A DNA stretch of 64,000 nucleotides from Paraburkholderia caribensis (GTDB lineage: Bacteria; Pseudomonadota; Gammaproteobacteria; Burkholderiales; Burkholderiaceae): contig NZ_CP026101.1 of assembly GCF_002902945.1 (NCBI RefSeq), positions 3,100,001 through 3,164,000 of the forward strand, in the 5' to 3' direction. The notes beneath the pieces were generated by a model. That model had not been told where the DNA came from and did not search any database. It saw only the letters and a list, made by a program, of their open reading frames with translations. Positions 62,130-64,000 of this stretch are shown in pieces. Within the stretch, counting starts at the first letter, position 1; the number at the start of each line of letters is the position of its first letter. Both the position numbers and the translations under genes were made by a program.

Positions 62130-62274
62130 CGTCCGCCGTACGGACAAGTGGCAATGGCGGGCTGCCGCGCGTTTAAAGACCGCGCGAGATTTCAAGCTGT
62201 CCGTCTGCCCGCTGAGGGCTCGCAGCCCCTCTGCTATATTCTCCCCATCCCTCCCCTTCTCTTATTCACGTCGC

Positions 62275-63579
62275 GTGGAACAACTTCCCTTATGGGCGCA
62301 AATAGGCGCCGTCGTCCTGCTTCTCATCTGCTCCAGCTTCTTCTCCATTACCGAGACAGCGATGATGGCGATCAACCGCCATCGCCTGAAACATCTCGCG
62401 ACCAAGGGCGCGCTCGGCGCGAAGACCACCCAAGGCCTGCTCGCTCGCACCGATGAGTTGCTGAGCGCCGTCCTGATCGGCAACAACCTGTTCAACACGA
62501 TCATCCCCGTGCTCACCACGTCGATCGCGTTGCACACATTCGGCAGCAATAACCTCGTGCTGTCGATTGCGACGGGTATCGTCGCGTTTCTCATCATCGT
62601 GTTCGCCGAAATCACGCCGAAGATAGTAGGCGCGACGTTTCCGGAAAAGATCGCGCTCCCCGCCAGCCTGCTGATCGCGCCGCTCATGCGCGTGTCAAAG
62701 CCGCTGATCTGGTTCGTGAACCTGTTCGCGAACGGCATATTGCGCGTGCTGCATATCAATACCAAGGGCGCGCACGACCAGCGGCTGTCGACGGAGGAAC
62801 TGCGCACCATCGTGCTCGAGTCCGGCAGCTTCATGCCGACCAAGCACCGCAGCATCCTGCTGAACCTGTTCGACCTCGAAAACATCACCGTCGACGACGT
62901 GATGATCCCGCGCCGCCGCATCGAAGCTCTCGACTTCGACGCGCCATTCGAGCAGATCCTGCATCAGCTCGAAACCTGCTATCACAACAAGCTGATCGTC
63001 TATCAAGGCGATTTCGACCGCGTGCTCGGCGTGCTGCACGTGCGCAAGACGCTGTCTGCCCTGCACAACCAGGAACTGGAACGCGACACGTTGCGCGAAC
63101 TGCTCGCGGAGCCGTACTTCGTGCCGACGGGCACGCCCGTTTTCCAGCAACTCCAGTTCTTCCAGGAAAGCCGTCATCGCACGGCACTCGTGGTCGATGA
63201 GTACGGCGAACTGCAGGGACTCGTGACGCCCGAAGACATCATCGAGGAACTGATCGGCGAATTCACGACGTCCGTGCCGCGTAGCGCCAGTTCGCGCGGC
63301 GGCTGGAACGAAGAAGGTGAATGCATCGTCGCGGGCAGCATGCCGCTGCGCGAGTTGAACCGCTGGCTGCAACTGAAGCTGCCGACGGACGGCCCGAAAA
63401 CGCTGAACGGATTGATCCTCGAAATTCTCGAAGAAATTCCTGAAGGCGATGTGTGCGTGAAGATCAACGACATCAAAATCGAAGTTCTGCGCAGCGACGA
63501 TCAGGCAATCAGAACAGTTAAGATTTTTCGCCCCGGTCCCGCGCCGGGTTCGAAGATCAAGCGGCTCGTCGGCCGCTGA
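62275..63579 (+). CDS. HlyC/CorC (CNNM) family membrane protein with CBS domains
   Basis: A 434-residue inner-membrane protein. The start is GTG at 62275 (reads VEQLPLWAQIGAVVLLL). The DUF21 transmembrane domain spans about 1-190 with FFSITETAMMAINRHRLKHL and LLIGNNLFNTIIPVL-like segments; two CBS domains (about 200-330, ITVDDVMIPRRRIEAL and LVVDEYGELQGLVTPEDIIEEL) and a C-terminal transporter-associated domain follow. Relatives act in Mg/Co efflux. No haemolysin activity is implied. It may be transcribed apart from the tRNA. Confidence 0.93.
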   Translation: MEQLPLWAQIGAVVLLLICSSFFSITETAMMAINRHRLKHLATKGALGAKTTQGLLARTDELLSAVLIGNNLFNTIIPVLTTSIALHTFGSNNLVLSIATGIVAFLIIVFAEITPKIVGATFPEKIALPASLLIAPLMRVSKPLIWFVNLFANGILRVLHINTKGAHDQRLSTEELRTIVLESGSFMPTKHRSILLNLFDLENITVDDVMIPRRRIEALDFDAPFEQILHQLETCYHNKLIVYQGDFDRVLGVLHVRKTLSALHNQELERDTLRELLAEPYFVPTGTPVFQQLQFFQESRHRTALVVDEYGELQGLVTPEDIIEELIGEFTTSVPRSASSRGGWNEEGECIVAGSMPLRELNRWLQLKLPTDGPKTLNGLILEILEEIPEGDVCVKINDIKIEVLRSDDQAIRTVKIFRPGPAPGSKIKRLVGR

Positions 63580-63689
63580 GCGCGCACCTCGCCAGCACCT
63601 ACCTGGCCATTCGGCCGAATAGCGATCCCATGCGCGATACCGGATGATGAAGCCGTCATGTTTTACAGGCGGCTCGCAGCCGGCTTTCC

Positions 63690-64000
63690 ATGCGCACTTC
63701 CCTCACCGCAGCGCCCGCGCCCAACGTCGTCACGAACAGGCGCGCACATCAACCCGCCACGAATGACGCGGACAGCCCGCCCGCCGTGCGGCTGCTCGCC
63801 GACACGCTACAGGAAGCCGCGCGTCTCAACGCATCGGATCTGCACATCGAACCGATGGAGCACGGCTGGCGGATGCGTCTGCGCGTCGACGGGGTGCTGC
63901 ATGAGCTGGCACGACCGCCCGCGCATCTGCGCGACGCGTTTATCACACGCGTGAAAGTGCTGGCGCGCATGGATATCGCGGAGCGGCGCGTGCCGCAGGA
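63690..64000 (+). CDS. Type II secretion/type IV pilus ATPase (GspE/PilB-like), N-terminal fragment
   Basis: An open frame of 103 codons cut by the window end. It starts MRTSLTAAPAPNVVTNRRAH and reaches SDLHIEPMEHGWRMRLRVDG, VLHELARPP and VKVLARMDIAERRVPQ, the N2-domain motifs before the Walker box of GspE/PilB hexameric ATPases. Whether it serves a pilus or secretion system needs the neighbouring genes, which lie outside. Confidence 0.85.
   Translation, partial: MRTSLTAAPAPNVVTNRRAHQPATNDADSPPAVRLLADTLQEAARLNASDLHIEPMEHGWRMRLRVDGVLHELARPPAHLRDAFITRVKVLARMDIAERRVPQ

Noticed and set aside
62275..63579. Haemolysin
   Set aside because: The sequence is a DUF21-CBS-transporter-associated protein; the haemolysin label of relatives is historical.

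Overview
This is a GC-rich chromosomal segment of a Burkholderiaceae bacterium, most likely Paraburkholderia or a close relative. The evidence is gene order (tkt-gap, aroQ-accB-accC-prmA, rplU-rpmA-obgE-proB), Burkholderia-style protein sequences, an AAKK-repeat histone H1-like protein, and noncoding palindromic repeats between genes. Almost everything is core metabolism and information processing. There is no prophage, CRISPR array or conjugative element; the only mobile element I see is one IS481-family insertion sequence.

Layout. 1-5 kb: a FadR-type regulator with two matching operator-like dyads, a 661-bp palindromic noncoding element, then tkt-gap. 5.4-10.4 kb: a VOC protein, rsmE, a secreted guanyl-specific RNase with a barstar-like partner, a probable small RNA, and the malic enzyme maeB. 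10.6-14.2 kb: thiL-pgpA-pncC, a cupin, pyrF. 14.3-24.9 kb: a ten-gene sugar locus on the minus strand (iclR, dgoK, dgoA, SDR, araFGH-like transporter, xylB-like SDR, SMP-30 lactonase, galM). It looks like a binding-protein transporter feeding an oxidative De Ley-Doudoroff type route, read from one promoter with a strong operator dyad. 25-31.4 kb: a beta-barrel remnant, then a minus-strand run mpl-esterase-RNB exonuclease-aroE-mtgA. 31.6-40.5 kb: a plus-strand run from a nucleotidyltransferase-like protein through tlpA, aroQ, accBC, prmA, a zinc-ribbon membrane protein, tpx, a PfkB kinase and a glycine-zipper lipoprotein.

40.5-43.7 kb is the most structured stretch. A second copy of the palindromic element, flanked by 61-bp modules, is split by a complete IS481-family element inserted in the loop of a perfect hairpin; a lysine/alanine repeat histone-like gene follows. 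44-51.3 kb: class I ribonucleotide reductase (nrdA, nrdB) with tandem NrdR-box-like sites over a good promoter and a ~330-nt leader holding a 35-codon ORF, then ampD and a cytochrome c assembly-type membrane protein. 51.3-64 kb: ffh, hpt, marC, proS, rppH, a CNP1-like lipoprotein, proB-obgE-rpmA-rplU, a polyprenyl diphosphate synthase, tRNA-Pro(CGG), a CNNM/CorC-type membrane protein, and the start of a GspE/PilB ATPase cut by the window end.

Starts were moved inward from the longest ORF wherever family alignment or a Shine-Dalgarno site argued for it. Functional names rest on sequence motifs recognised by eye; no database search was run.
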